This document shows positions 1-8,034 of a stretch of 64,000 nt of DNA, one piece after another (positions within the stretch are counted from its first letter, which is position 1; every line of letters begins with the position of its first letter). A program made the translations under genes and the position numbers. Where the stretch lies: the NCBI RefSeq assembly GCF_027853965.1, contig NZ_JAQGLB010000007.1:62001-126000 (forward strand). Direction: 5' to 3'. This DNA comes from Saccharopolyspora indica. Its GTDB lineage: Bacteria > Actinomycetota > Actinomycetes > Mycobacteriales > Pseudonocardiaceae. The notes under the pieces were generated by a model. The model was not told the DNA's origin and did no database searches. It worked only from the letters and a program-made list of their open reading frames with translations.

Positions 1-2
1 TG

Positions 3-404
3 CTGCTGTACTTCTTCGGCTCCAAGGAAGGCCTGGTCCGCGAAGTGCACCGGCACGCCCGCGACGTCCAGCTCCAGCTGCTCGCCGACACGCTCGCCGA
101 CTGCCACGAGCGCACCGAGGCGCTGCGCGGGCTGTGGCGCTGGCTCAGCTCCACAGCGCACCACGACGTGATCCGGTTCTTCTTCGAGAGCTACGCGCGC
201 TCGCTGCGGGGCGGCGCGTGGGAGGGCTTCGGCGAAGCCAGCGTCCGCGAATGGCTGCCGCCGCTCCAGCGCGCGTTGGGCGGCTCCGAGGCCGAGGCCA
301 CGCTGGTGCTGGCCGCGCTGCGCGGGCTGGTCCTCGACCTGCTGGCCACCGGCGACGCGGCGCGCGTGGACACCGCGTTCGAGACCCTGCTCACCAGCCT
401 GTGA
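3..404 (+). CDS. TetR/AcrR-family transcriptional regulator, C-terminal part (cut by window start)
   Basis: The frame is open from the first bases of the window and begins inside a TetR helix-turn-helix: residues LLYFFGSKEGLV match the conserved recognition helix and following turn of the family (usual form YYHFGSKEGL). The remaining ~120 residues are the helical ligand-binding/dimerisation domain. The N-terminal start lies upstream of the window. TetR proteins are dimeric repressors released by small ligands. The next gene, an ene-reductase 36 bases downstream on the same strand, could be co-transcribed with it, but the ligand and regulon cannot be deduced. Confidence 0.85.
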   Translation: MLYFFGSKEGLVREVHRHARDVQLQLLADTLADCHERTEALRGLWRWLSSTAHHDVIRFFFESYARSLRGGAWEGFGEASVREWLPPLQRALGGSEAEATLVLAALRGLVLDLLATGDAARVDTAFETLLTSL

Positions 405-440
405 AATAGTCGCCGACGCGGAATATCTGCACGCGCGTGG

Positions 441-1520
441 TTGTCCGTGCCTGTCGTGAGCCATCTCTTCGAACCGATCAAGCTGCGCGACCTGGTCATC
501 CGCAACCGCGCGTGGGTCTCCCCGATGTGCCAGTACTCGGCGACCGACGGCGTGCCCGACGACTGGCACCTGGTGCACCTCGGCCAGTTCGCCACCGGCG
601 GCGCCGGGCTGATCATCTCCGAGGCGACCGCCGTGGTCCCCGAAGGCCGGATCAGCCCGCAGGACACCGGCCTGTGGAACGACGAGCAGGTCGCCGCCTG
701 GCGGCGCATCAACGACTTCCTGCACGCGCAGGGCGCGGCCACCGGCGTGCAGCTCGCGCACGCCGGGCGCAAGGCGTCCACCTCCGCACCGTGGGAGGGC
801 GGCCAGACGGTTCCCGCGTCCGAGGGCGGCTGGGAGACCGTGAGCTCGACCGCCAACGCCTTCGGCAACAACGCCGCACCGCGCGCCCTGACCGAGGCCG
901 AGGTCGCGGAGCTGCCCGCGCAGTTCGCGGCGGCCGCGCGCCGGGCCGAGCAGGCCGGCTTCGACGTGGTCGAGCTGCACTTCGCGCACGGCTACCTGGC
1001 GCACCAGTTCTACTCGCCGCTGGTCAACGACCGCACCGACCGCTACGGCGGCGACTTCGACAACCGGGTCCGGGTGCTGCTGGAGATCACCGACGCGGTC
1101 CGCGAGGCGTGGCCAGCGGACCGGCCGCTGTTCGCGCGGATCTCGGCGACCGACTGGGTCGAGGGCGGCTGGACCGGCGAGGACTCGGTGCGGCTGTCCC
1201 GGCTGCTGGCCGAGCGCGGCGTCGACCTGGTGGACGCCTCCACCGGTGGCGCGGTGCCGAAGGCGGAGATCCCGATCAGCGCCGGCTACCAGGTGCGGTT
1301 CGCGCGCCAAGTGCGCACCGGGGCGGACGTCCCGACGGCGGCGGTCGGCCTGATCACCTCGCCCGAGCAGGCCGAGGAGATCGTCGCCTCGGGTTCGGCG
1401 GACGCGGTCCTGCTCGGCCGCGAGCTGCTCCGCGACCCGCACTGGCCGCTGCGCGCGGCCGACCGCCTGCACGCGGACAACATCTGGCCGAAGCAGTACG
1501 AGCGGGCCCGCCGCATCTGA
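441..1520 (+). CDS. Old Yellow Enzyme-family NADH:flavin oxidoreductase (YqjM-like ene-reductase)
   Basis: A 359-residue FMN-dependent TIM-barrel oxidoreductase that should reduce activated C=C bonds of enones or related electrophiles using NAD(P)H. The YqjM-class signature SPMCQYSA carries the redox-modulating Cys30 and Tyr32. HAGRKAS (about 107-113) supplies part of the active-site and phosphate region, and LHFAHGYL and DRYGG are family hallmarks. Length matches the class (about 340-370). A TTG start at 441 is used; GTG codons at 447 and 456 are in-frame alternatives, with no convincing ribosome binding site for any of them. It follows a TetR regulator on the same strand. The physiological substrate is unknown; detoxification of electrophiles is the usual inference. 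Confidence 0.88.
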   Translation: MSVPVVSHLFEPIKLRDLVIRNRAWVSPMCQYSATDGVPDDWHLVHLGQFATGGAGLIISEATAVVPEGRISPQDTGLWNDEQVAAWRRINDFLHAQGAATGVQLAHAGRKASTSAPWEGGQTVPASEGGWETVSSTANAFGNNAAPRALTEAEVAELPAQFAAAARRAEQAGFDVVELHFAHGYLAHQFYSPLVNDRTDRYGGDFDNRVRVLLEITDAVREAWPADRPLFARISATDWVEGGWTGEDSVRLSRLLAERGVDLVDASTGGAVPKAEIPISAGYQVRFARQVRTGADVPTAAVGLITSPEQAEEIVASGSADAVLLGRELLRDPHWPLRAADRLHADNIWPKQYERARRI

Positions 1521-1535
1521 CCGGCGGTCTTCCGA

Positions 1536-1583
1536 GGTGAAGGGCACCCTTCACCGAGTTAGCGGGCGAAAGGTGCCCTTCAC
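1536..1583. repeat. Inverted repeat of the GTGAAGGGCACC type
   Basis: GGTGAAGGG-CA-CCCTTCACC at 1536-1555 is a perfect 9-bp-arm palindrome. The same GTGAAGGGCACC unit (1538-1549) pairs perfectly with GGTGCCCTTCAC at 1572-1583, so two alternative stems can form. It lies just after the OYE stop codon and could terminate that transcript, although no T-run follows. Confidence 0.6.
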
Positions 1584-1620
1584 GCCGACCTCGTTCGGGT
1601 GCCCATCACTCGACGGAAGC

Positions 1621-1671
1621 GAGGTGAAGGGCACCTTTAGGCAGCACAGTTGCCTAAAGGTGCCCCTCACC
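1621..1671. repeat. Long inverted repeat, 21-bp arms, 7-nt loop
   Basis: GGTGAAGGGCACCTTTAGGCA (1624-1643 core) pairs with TGCCTAAAGGTGCCCCTCACC (1651-1671) with one mismatch. The outer part repeats the GTGAAGGGCACC word of the preceding palindrome. Both fill the OYE-lipoprotein gap, which carries no gene. Terminator-like or repeat-family element. Confidence 0.65.
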
Positions 1672-1791
1672 GCTCCCAGCCCGTTCGGGAGTCCATTGTG
1701 GATTAGGGTGGGAGCTTTTGGCCGAAGTTGACCGGGGCGGGGCCAACTCGCGTAATCTCGGCTCAGGAACTCCCCGAGCGTGAAGATGGAC

Positions 1792-2319
1792 ATGCGTACA
1801 ACACCAGTCACAGCCGCCGCCGCGCTGGCCCTCGCCGGCCTGCTGCTCTCGGGGTGCGCGGGTGGCGACGCACCAACCTCGGAGGCGGAACCGCTGGTCG
1901 GGCCGTCGCTGGCCGGGTTCGACCCGTGCTCGGCGCTCTCCCAGAGCGATCTCCAGCACGTCGGGGTCACCGAGCCCGGGGAGCAGGTCGACGAGAACGG
2001 CGAGATCGGCTGCGACTTCCGCGGCGACGACGAGTTCCTGCTGCGGATCTCCAAGGCGGAGACCACCGACCTCGCGGGCTGGGAGCGGCAGCGCGGCGTG
2101 TTCAGCAGCTTCGAGCCGAACTCGGTGGGCGCCCGCCGGGGGATCAGCGCGGTGCCCGCCGGAGCGCCGGAGTTCTCCTGGTGCAGGCAGATCATCGCGG
2201 TCGGCGACGGCTCGGTCTCGGTGGAGATCAAGTACAACGCCGACACCGGCCGGGCGGACCCGGAGACCTGCGCGAAGGCGCTGGACATCGCGCAGGTCCT
2301 GGAGCCCGCCCTGCCCTGA
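1792..2319 (+). CDS. DUF3558-family secreted lipoprotein
   Basis: About 175 residues. The N-terminus is a lipoprotein signal: a basic start, the hydrophobic stretch AAAALALAGLLL and lipobox LSGC, so the mature protein should be lipid-anchored at the outer face of the membrane. The segment FDPCSALSQSDLQHVGV followed by IGCDF matches the DUF3558 pattern (DPC...L....GC.F), with two cysteines that could form a disulfide. The ATG at 1792 gives the cleanest signal peptide; ATG 1786 and GTG 1780 are in-frame alternatives. DUF3558 lipoproteins are abundant in Pseudonocardiaceae and have no established function. The gene converges on dps with a palindrome in between. Confidence 0.8.
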   Translation: MRTTPVTAAAALALAGLLLSGCAGGDAPTSEAEPLVGPSLAGFDPCSALSQSDLQHVGVTEPGEQVDENGEIGCDFRGDDEFLLRISKAETTDLAGWERQRGVFSSFEPNSVGARRGISAVPAGAPEFSWCRQIIAVGDGSVSVEIKYNADTGRADPETCAKALDIAQVLEPALP

Positions 2320-2320
2320 A

Positions 2321-2364
2321 TCGTGAGCACTTCGAGGGGCTGTAGCACCCCGAAGCACTCACGA
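2321..2364. repeat. Convergent-junction palindrome, copy 1
   Basis: A 44-bp imperfect palindrome (CGTGAGCACTTCG... / ...CGAAGCACTCACG) with a central TGTA. Arms match at about 15 of 19 positions. It begins right after the lipoprotein stop and its right arm covers the dps stop codon. One of six related copies in the window; probable bidirectional terminator. Confidence 0.8.
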
Positions 2365-2832
2365 TGCGAGCTGCGACTGCCACATCCAGTGGGCCTTCTC
2401 CAGCTCCGCGGCGATGGCGATGAGCAGGTCCTGCGTCACCAGGTCGGTCTTGTCGGCCTCGTCGATTCGGGCCCGCAAGCGGCGGATCAGCTCGCCGAGC
2501 GACTCGGCCATCGCCTCGATCACGGCCTTGTCGCTGCGCCAGTCCGACTCGAACTTCGGCAGGCCGGAACCCGCCGCGACCGTCGCCGCGCGGCCGTCCG
2601 GCGAGACTCCGATGGCCGCGGCGCGCTCCGCGACGTCGTCGGCGAAGCCGCGCGCGGTGGCGACCAGTTCGTCGAGGTGCAGGTGCACGTCGCGGAAGAA
2701 GCGGCCGACGACGTTCCAGTGCGCCTGCTTGGCCACCAGGTGCAGGTCGATCAGGTCGAGCAGCGTCGCCTGCAGCAGCTTGCCGGTGATGTCCTGGTCC
2801 TGGTCGTTGAGCGGGCTGGTGATCGGAGCCAT
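2359..2832 (-). CDS. dps: Dps-family DNA-protecting ferritin-like protein
   Basis: At 157 residues it has the usual Dps length. Dps forms a dodecameric shell that oxidises Fe(II) with peroxide, stores iron and, in many species, coats DNA under starvation or oxidative stress. All five intersubunit ferroxidase ligands of the family are present with correct spacing: His38 (KQAHWN), His50 and Asp54 (DVHLHLDE), Asp65 and Glu69 (ADDVAE). It is transcribed away from an FMN reductase gene about 80 bases upstream on the same strand. No Lys-rich DNA-binding tail is visible, so DNA binding is uncertain. Confidence 0.95.
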   Translation of the reverse strand: MAPITSPLNDQDQDITGKLLQATLLDLIDLHLVAKQAHWNVVGRFFRDVHLHLDELVATARGFADDVAERAAAIGVSPDGRAATVAAGSGLPKFESDWRSDKAVIEAMAESLGELIRRLRARIDEADKTDLVTQDLLIAIAAELEKAHWMWQSQLAS

Positions 2833-2910
2833 GAGCGGTACAACCTCCTCGGACGCGAGCTGCTTCGCTCCTGAGGGTGCTGCCTCACGGGCACCGACGC
2901 ACTTCGAACG

Positions 2911-3465
2911 TCAGGAGGCGAACTCGACCACCTGTCGGCCGATGGTGCGCAGGATGGTGGTGACCTTCTCGTCGGTGCACTCGCCGCCGGGCTCGAAGTG
3001 GGTCTCCGCCGAGTTGACCGCGCCGCCGAGCGGCGTCGGCCAGCCGCGCAGCGCGTGCACGACGGAGCGCAGCGCTTGCAGCGTGGTGACGGTGGCCTGC
3101 CAGCCGTGCGCGATGCCGATGCAGCCGACCGCGCGTCCGTCCAGGTAGGGCCGCTCATCTTCGCGCAGGTCCTCGGCGTAGTCCAGGGCGTTCTTGATCA
3201 GCCCGGAGACGGTGCCGTGGTAGCCGGGCGAGGCGAGGATGACCCCGTCCGCGTTGCGCAGGGCGTCCACCAGCTCCAGCGCGTTGTCGGTGCGCTCGGT
3301 CAGCTGCGGGTCGTAGAACGGCAGCGCGAGGCTGCTGCCGGTGATCGCGTGGACCTTCGCACCTGCTTCGCGGGCGCCCGCCAGCGCGGCGTGCAGCGCA
3401 CGTTCGGACTGCGAGTCCGGCCGTACCGAGCCACCGATTCCCACCACGGTCAGCGTCATGCGCAA
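2911..3465 (-). CDS. NADPH-dependent FMN reductase (flavodoxin-fold)
   Basis: A 184-residue flavodoxin-like protein. The N-terminal beta-strand and phosphate loop GIGGSVRPDSQSERAL bind FMN phosphate. The motif SPGYHGTVSGLIKNALDY is the family signature for the isoalloxazine-contacting loop and dimer interface. Members transfer electrons from NAD(P)H to FMN, quinones or chromate, or supply FMNH2 to two-component monooxygenases. ATG at 3465 is used; an ATG two codons later is possible. It lies upstream of dps and divergent from an esterase gene. Pairing with Dps suggests a redox or iron-reduction role, which is inference. Confidence 0.88.
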   Translation of the reverse strand: MRMTLTVVGIGGSVRPDSQSERALHAALAGAREAGAKVHAITGSSLALPFYDPQLTERTDNALELVDALRNADGVILASPGYHGTVSGLIKNALDYAEDLREDERPYLDGRAVGCIGIAHGWQATVTTLQALRSVVHALRGWPTPLGGAVNSAETHFEPGGECTDEKVTTILRTIGRQVVEFAS

Positions 3466-3621
3466 ATCCTTCCACCCGCTCGTCGCACCTGTCTTCGGCG
3501 GACTCCGGCCACGCTACGACTTCCAGCCCGGTCGAGGTCAAAGCGGAACGTCGGTGTCTTGAAACACACCTACTTGCAGGTAACCTCAACGTCGACCTGC
3601 CGCCTCCCGGGAAGGCCCACG

Positions 3622-4677
3622 ATGTCCAAGGTCCGCGAACTCGTGGAGGCCGCAGCGCTGCGCGGCATCTTCGCGCTGCCCCGCCCCGCCCGACGGCTCA
3701 TCGCCGGACGGCCGGTCCGGCTGGACGGCCAGGAACTCGCGCTGGACGCGCAGCTGCTGCTCAAGCTGCAGAAGCTCAGCGGGCAGGAGAAGCTCTCCGC
3801 TCCCACGCCGGAGCTGGCGCGCGAGGGTATGCGCCGGTCCACCCGCCTCGCCACCGCGGCACCGGTGAGCGGGGTCGTCGTCGCCGACCGGCCGATCCCG
3901 ACCGAGAACGGCGCGCTGCCCGCCCGGCTTTACCGGCCGCGCGAGCTCACCGGCACCAGCCCGCTGCTGGTGTTCTTCCACGGCGGCGGCTGGGTCATCG
4001 GCGACCTCGACAGCTACGACGACGTGTGCCGGTTCCTGGCCAAGCACGCGGGCATCCGGGTGCTGTCGGTCGGCTACCGGCTCGCCCCGGAGTTCCCGTT
4101 CCCGGCCGCGCTGGACGACAGCATCGCCGCCTACCGGTACGCCGTGGACAACGCCGCCGAGCTGGGCACCAGCCGCGATTCGATCGCGGTCGGCGGGGAC
4201 AGCGCTGGCGGCAACCTGGCGACCTCGGTAGCCCTGCACGCCGCCCGCTCGGAGCTGGCCGACCCGGTGTTCCAGCTGCTGATCTACCCGGCGGCGGACG
4301 GCACCACGCGCCGCCGCTCGCGGGAGCTGTTCGGCACCGGCTTCCTGCTCACCGACGCGGACATGACCTGGTTCATCGACCACTACCAGCCCGACGAGGA
4401 GCTGCGCGCCGACCCGCGCCTGTCGGTCCTGCTGGCCGAGGATCTCAGCGGGCTGCCGCCGGCGTACGTGGCCACGGCCGGGTTCGACCCGCTGCGCGAC
4501 GAGGGCGAGGCCTACGCGCAGCGGCTGGCCGACTCGGGCGTGCCGGTGATCAGCCGCCGGTTCGAGGACCTGATCCACGGCTTCGCCAACGCGCGCCAGG
4601 TGGCGCCCCGGTTCCAGGAGGCCATGTTCGAGATCGTCGGCGCGCTCCGCGCCGGGCTGTCCCTGCGGAAGGTGTGA
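3622..4677 (+). CDS. Alpha/beta hydrolase of the hormone-sensitive lipase (HSL) family
   Basis: A 351-residue carboxylesterase. The oxyanion-hole motif HGGGW in VFFHGGGWVIGDLDSY and the nucleophile elbow GGDSAGGNLA are diagnostic of the HSL (bacterial family IV) esterases. The acid is probably the Asp of FDPLRDEGEAYA and the base the His of LIHGFAN near the end. The start was set at ATG 3622, which has GGGAAGG about ten bases upstream; the frame stays open upstream but without coding character. Divergent from the FMN reductase and convergent with the Rrf2 regulator. Substrates are likely short-chain esters, not identifiable further. Confidence 0.9.
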   Translation: MSKVRELVEAAALRGIFALPRPARRLIAGRPVRLDGQELALDAQLLLKLQKLSGQEKLSAPTPELAREGMRRSTRLATAAPVSGVVVADRPIPTENGALPARLYRPRELTGTSPLLVFFHGGGWVIGDLDSYDDVCRFLAKHAGIRVLSVGYRLAPEFPFPAALDDSIAAYRYAVDNAAELGTSRDSIAVGGDSAGGNLATSVALHAARSELADPVFQLLIYPAADGTTRRRSRELFGTGFLLTDADMTWFIDHYQPDEELRADPRLSVLLAEDLSGLPPAYVATAGFDPLRDEGEAYAQRLADSGVPVISRRFEDLIHGFANARQVAPRFQEAMFEIVGALRAGLSLRKV

Positions 4678-4681
4678 GACC

Positions 4682-4723
4682 CGCGAGTGCTTTGGGGTGC
4701 TCTAGCGCCCCGAAGCACTCACG
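4682..4723. repeat. Convergent-junction palindrome, copy 2
   Basis: CGAGTGCTTTGGGG... pairs with ...CCCCGAAGCACTCACG around TCTA, about 42 bp. It starts immediately after the esterase stop and includes the Rrf2 stop codon. Same family as copies at 2321, 8035, 28793, 30629 and 37885. Confidence 0.8.
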
Positions 4724-5213
4724 ACACGGGCGGCGGAGGCGTGGACGGGTCGGCCAGCCACGCCTTCGCGCGAGCGCGGGTGGGTTCGGACAGCCGCCCG
4801 CTGATGTCGGCGAGCGTGACCGCGCGCAGCGAGTCCCGCCAGGCCCGGTCCGCGTCGAGCATGATCTGCGCGACCGGGCACGGCGCCGTGCACCGCTCCG
4901 GCGGCACCGCGCAGGCGCCGCGCTGCCGGATCTCGGTGCACACGAACGAAGGCGTGGTGCCCTCGATCGCTTCGACGACGTCCAGCACGGTGATCTGCTC
5001 CGGGGCGCGGGCCAGGCGGAAGCCGCCGCGCGGCCCCGGGCTGGCGATCAGCACACCCGCCCGCACCAGTGATTTCAGGTGCTTGGCGAGGTAGGCCTCC
5101 GGCAGGTCGTAGTACCCGGCCAGGGTGCGGCGCGAAGCCAGGTCGCCCGCGTCGGCCTCCGCGAGGGTCACAGCGCAGTGCAGCGCCCACTCCACCCCCT
5201 GCGACAGCTTCAT
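4719..5213 (-). CDS. Rrf2-family transcriptional regulator with a cysteine cluster
   Basis: About 164 residues. The start MKLSQGVEWALHCAV and the wing region SPGPRGGFRLAR are characteristic of the Rrf2 winged helix. Four cysteines follow in the sensor loop: Cys92, Cys101, Cys108 and Cys112 (VCTEIRQRGAC, then ERCTAPC). IscR and NsrR use three cysteines here for an Fe-S cluster; the count fits, although the spacing (x8, x6, x3) differs. A GTG three codons upstream is an alternative start but sits directly on the putative ribosome binding site. The gene is divergent from the MFS/monooxygenase operon with a perfect inverted repeat between them, so it most likely represses that operon and itself in response to a redox or drug signal. 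Confidence 0.88.
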   Translation of the reverse strand: MKLSQGVEWALHCAVTLAEADAGDLASRRTLAGYYDLPEAYLAKHLKSLVRAGVLIASPGPRGGFRLARAPEQITVLDVVEAIEGTTPSFVCTEIRQRGACAVPPERCTAPCPVAQIMLDADRAWRDSLRAVTLADISGRLSEPTRARAKAWLADPSTPPPPVS

Positions 5214-5237
5214 GTCCGGCACCCTACTTGGCAGACT

Positions 5238-5260
5238 TCATGGATAACGAATATCCATGA
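5238..5260. promoter_or_regulatory. Probable Rrf2 operator (9-5-9 inverted repeat)
   Basis: TCATGGATA-N5-TATCCATGA is a perfect inverted repeat in an AT-rich island of an otherwise GC-rich window, 25 bases upstream of the Rrf2 start and 13 bases upstream of the MFS start. Binding there would block both divergent promoters. Confidence 0.7.
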
Positions 5261-5273
5261 TATCTATTTACCC

Positions 5274-6689
5274 ATGATCCGAAGCGCCGCGCGATCGCAG
5301 CCCGCTCCGCCCACCGCACGTCGGTGGTTCGTCCTGGGAGTCGCCCTGACCGGCACCTTCCTGGCGACGTTCGACCTGTTCGTGGTGAACATCGCCGTTC
5401 CGTCGCTGCGCGCGGACCTGCGCGCCGGCGACGCGGCGATCGAGCTCGTCGTGTCCGGCTACGCCTTCGCCTACGCGGCCGGGCTGGTGACCGGCGGGCG
5501 CCTCGGCGACCGGTTCGGCTACCGGCGGACGTTCGCGCTCGGCATGGCGGCCTTCGCGGTCGCCTCGCTGCTGTGCGGGATCGCGGCGACACCCGGCCAG
5601 CTCGTCGCCGCTCGACTGCTCCAGGGGCTCGCCGCCGCCGCGATGGTTCCGCAGGTGCTCTCGCTGATCACCGTGACGTTCCCCGCCGAGCACCGGGGCC
5701 GCGCCACCGCCTGGTACGGCGCGGTGAGCGGGATCGCCGCGCTGGCCGGGCAGATCCTCGGCGGGCTGCTGCTGACCTCCGGGCTCGGCTGGCGGATGAT
5801 CTTCCTGATCAACGTCCCGTTCGGGCTGATCGCCGCGGCGCTGGCGGCGCGCCTGCTGCCCGCGGGCGGCGGCCGGATGGCGCGGTTCGACCCGGTCGGC
5901 GCGGTCGCGGTGTCGCTGACCCTGGCACTGGTGCTGGTGCCGCTGGCGCTCGGCCGCGAAGCCGGTTGGCCCTGGTGGACCTGGGTGTGCCTGGTCGCGG
6001 TCGTGCCGATCGGGCTGCTGACGACGCGCGCGCAGCTGGGCCTGGCGCGGCGCGGTGGCGAGCCGATCATCGACCCGCAGCTCTTCGGCAACCGGCGGTA
6101 CCTCGCACTGCTCGCCGCGAGCGCCCTGTTCCAGCTCTACTTCGGGGCGCTGATGTTCACCCTGACCATGCTGCTGCAGGGCAAGCTCGGCAGCAGCCCG
6201 GTGACCGCGGCGCTGGTCTTCCTGCCGCAGGGCGTGCTCTTCACCGTCGGCTCGATGCTCGGCGGACGGCTGACGGCCCGGTACGGTGTCCGGGTGCTGC
6301 TGAGCGGCGGAGTCATGGCGATGGCCGGGCTGGTCGCGCTCGCCGGAGCGCTGGCGGCCACCGGCGGCGAACTGCCGAGCTGGTGGCTGGCGCCGCCGCT
6401 GGCGCTCGTCGGGCTGGGCAACGGTTTCCTGCTGCCCCCGATGATCGGCGCGGCCCTGGCCCAGGTGCGGCCGGACCAGGCCGGTGCGGCGTCCGGCACG
6501 TTCACGACCACCCAGCAGTTCGCGAACTCGCTCGGCGTCACCCTGCTCGGGACGCTCTTCTTCGCCCTGGCCGGGCCCCGGTTGGTCGCCGCCGACACCG
6601 CCATGGAGGTCGTGTGCGCGGTGTACGTCGTGCTCATCGCAGCCGTGCTGGCGCTCATCGGAGTTCGCCGCGGGAAGGGAGAAGCCTGA
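5274..6689 (+). CDS. MFS drug:H+ antiporter, DHA2 (14-TM, EmrB/QacA-like)
   Basis: A 471-residue membrane transporter. The first helix carries FLATFDLFVVNIAVPSL, the DHA2-type motif D1, and the TM2-TM3 loop has motif A (GGRLGDRFGYRRTF). The hydrophobicity pattern and length fit fourteen helices. Such proteins export toxic compounds at the expense of the proton gradient. The ATG at 5274 is chosen because it lies immediately after the regulatory inverted repeat and the N-terminus then reads as a short cytoplasmic tail. It overlaps the downstream FAD monooxygenase by one base (TGATG), so the two are translationally coupled: a pump plus a modifying enzyme under one Rrf2 regulator. Confidence 0.9.
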   Translation: MIRSAARSQPAPPTARRWFVLGVALTGTFLATFDLFVVNIAVPSLRADLRAGDAAIELVVSGYAFAYAAGLVTGGRLGDRFGYRRTFALGMAAFAVASLLCGIAATPGQLVAARLLQGLAAAAMVPQVLSLITVTFPAEHRGRATAWYGAVSGIAALAGQILGGLLLTSGLGWRMIFLINVPFGLIAAALAARLLPAGGGRMARFDPVGAVAVSLTLALVLVPLALGREAGWPWWTWVCLVAVVPIGLLTTRAQLGLARRGGEPIIDPQLFGNRRYLALLAASALFQLYFGALMFTLTMLLQGKLGSSPVTAALVFLPQGVLFTVGSMLGGRLTARYGVRVLLSGGVMAMAGLVALAGALAATGGELPSWWLAPPLALVGLGNGFLLPPMIGAALAQVRPDQAGAASGTFTTTQQFANSLGVTLLGTLFFALAGPRLVAADTAMEVVCAVYVVLIAAVLALIGVRRGKGEA

Positions 6690-7786
6690 TGCGCAAGGCC
6701 GTCGTCGTCGGTGGCGGGATCGGAGGCCTGGCCACCGCCGCCGCGCTGGTCCGGCAGGGCTGGCAGGTGGAGGTGCTGGAGCGGGCACCGGAGTTCGCCG
6801 AGGTCGGCGCGGGCATCTCGGTGTGGCCGAATGCGTTGCGCGCCCTGGACGTGCTGGGCCTGGGCGACGCGGTGCGCGAACGCTCGGTGCTGTCCGGGCA
6901 AGCGGGCTTCAAGGACTCCAGCGGGAATTGGCTCTCGCGCATGGACACCGCCGAGGTCGAGACGCGCTTCGGGCCGATGGTGATGCTGCACCGCGCCGAA
7001 CTGCTCGACGTGCTGCGCGCCGCGGTCCCGCCGGATGCTCTGCGCAGCGGGATCGAGGTGCAGCGGGTGCGGGCGGACGGGACGGTCGTGCATTCCGCCG
7101 GGGAGTCCGGGGCCGATCTGGTCGTGGGTGCCGATGGGATCCGCAGCGCCGTTCGCACCTCGGTCTGGGGCAGTTCTCCCGCTCCGCGCTACGCCGGTTA
7201 CGCCGCCTGGCGGATGATCACCGCGCCGGTCGAGATCGAGGACAGCGGCGAGTCCTGGGGACGCGGCGAGCGGTTCGGCTTCGCGGCGCTGCCGGACGGG
7301 CGGGTCTACTGCTTCGCGGTGGCCAACGCCCCGGAGGGCGCCGCTCGCACCGGATTGGCCGAGCTGGAGCGCAGGTTCGGATCGTGGCACGACCCGATCC
7401 CGGCTCTCCTCGCCGCCACGAGCGAGGACTCGGTGCTGCACCACGACCTGTACGAGATGCCGCCGCTGCGCTCCTACGTGGCGGGCCGGGTCGCGCTGGT
7501 CGGCGACGCGGCGCACGCGATGACGCCGAACCTCGGGCAAGGCGCCTGCCAGGCGCTGGAAGACGCGGTCGTCCTCGCGGAAACCGCGACCAGCGGCGAT
7601 CTTCCGGCCTACGACCGGCAGCGCCGCCCTCGCACGCAGCAGATCGTGAAGCGGTCCCGGCAGATCGGCGCGATCGCGCAGTGGTCGTCGCGCCCCGCCG
7701 TGTCGCTGCGCAACACGGCCCTGCGCTTGGCCCCGAGCTCGGCCGCCCTCCGCTCGCTGGAGCCGGTCCTCGACTGGCGCCGGTGA
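6689..7786 (+). CDS. FAD-dependent aromatic-type monooxygenase (class A flavoprotein hydroxylase)
   Basis: A 365-residue flavoprotein with the Rossmann FAD motif GGGIGG at residues 8-13, the NAD(P)H-related DG motif in GADGIRSAVR, and the GD motif ALVGDAAHAMTPN that contacts the FAD ribityl chain. It resembles salicylate/6-hydroxynicotinate hydroxylase-type enzymes, which insert one oxygen atom into aromatic or polyketide substrates. Coupled to the MFS exporter and presumably induced with it. The substrate is not predictable; a role in inactivating the compound that the pump exports is a reasonable inference. Confidence 0.88.
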   Translation: MRKAVVVGGGIGGLATAAALVRQGWQVEVLERAPEFAEVGAGISVWPNALRALDVLGLGDAVRERSVLSGQAGFKDSSGNWLSRMDTAEVETRFGPMVMLHRAELLDVLRAAVPPDALRSGIEVQRVRADGTVVHSAGESGADLVVGADGIRSAVRTSVWGSSPAPRYAGYAAWRMITAPVEIEDSGESWGRGERFGFAALPDGRVYCFAVANAPEGAARTGLAELERRFGSWHDPIPALLAATSEDSVLHHDLYEMPPLRSYVAGRVALVGDAAHAMTPNLGQGACQALEDAVVLAETATSGDLPAYDRQRRPRTQQIVKRSRQIGAIAQWSSRPAVSLRNTALRLAPSSAALRSLEPVLDWRR

Positions 7787-7863
7787 GCCCTGTGCGGGCA
7801 GACGACGCGGCGCGCGCTTCACACTGACCAGCGCAGCCCCGGCGGCCGGGCACGCGGGGCCGT

Positions 7864-7924
7864 GGTCAATTTCGTACGAAATTGACCGTCACCCGGGTGA
7901 ACGTCAATTTCGCGCGAAATTGAC
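7864..7924. repeat. Pair of perfect palindromes containing GTCAATTTCG
   Basis: GGTCAATTTCG-TA-CGAAATTGACC (7864-7887) and GTCAATTTCG-CG-CGAAATTGAC (7903-7924) are perfect palindromes with identical arms and different centres, separated by 15 bases. They lie in the 326-base gap between the convergent monooxygenase and LuxR genes, which otherwise holds only the palindrome at 8035. No gene was found in this gap. Confidence 0.75.
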
Positions 7925-8034
7925 CGTCACCTCGGCGGATCCGGCGGGACGGAGGCTCGATCGGCGTAACCGAGGCGCTGCCCGGCGCGCCGCCTGCGGC
8001 GGCGTCGAGTGCCCGGGCACCTCACTGGTGACGG

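Noticed and set aside
2998-3621. N-terminal extension of the HSL esterase frame
   Set aside because: Reads through the antisense of the FMN reductase; no family similarity, while ATG 3622 has a ribosome binding site and the correct N-terminus.
5324-6688. Upstream extension of the FAD monooxygenase frame through the MFS gene
   Set aside because: The frame is open for 820 codons, but its first part is an out-of-frame Arg-rich reading of the MFS transporter; the true start is the ATG overlapping the MFS stop.
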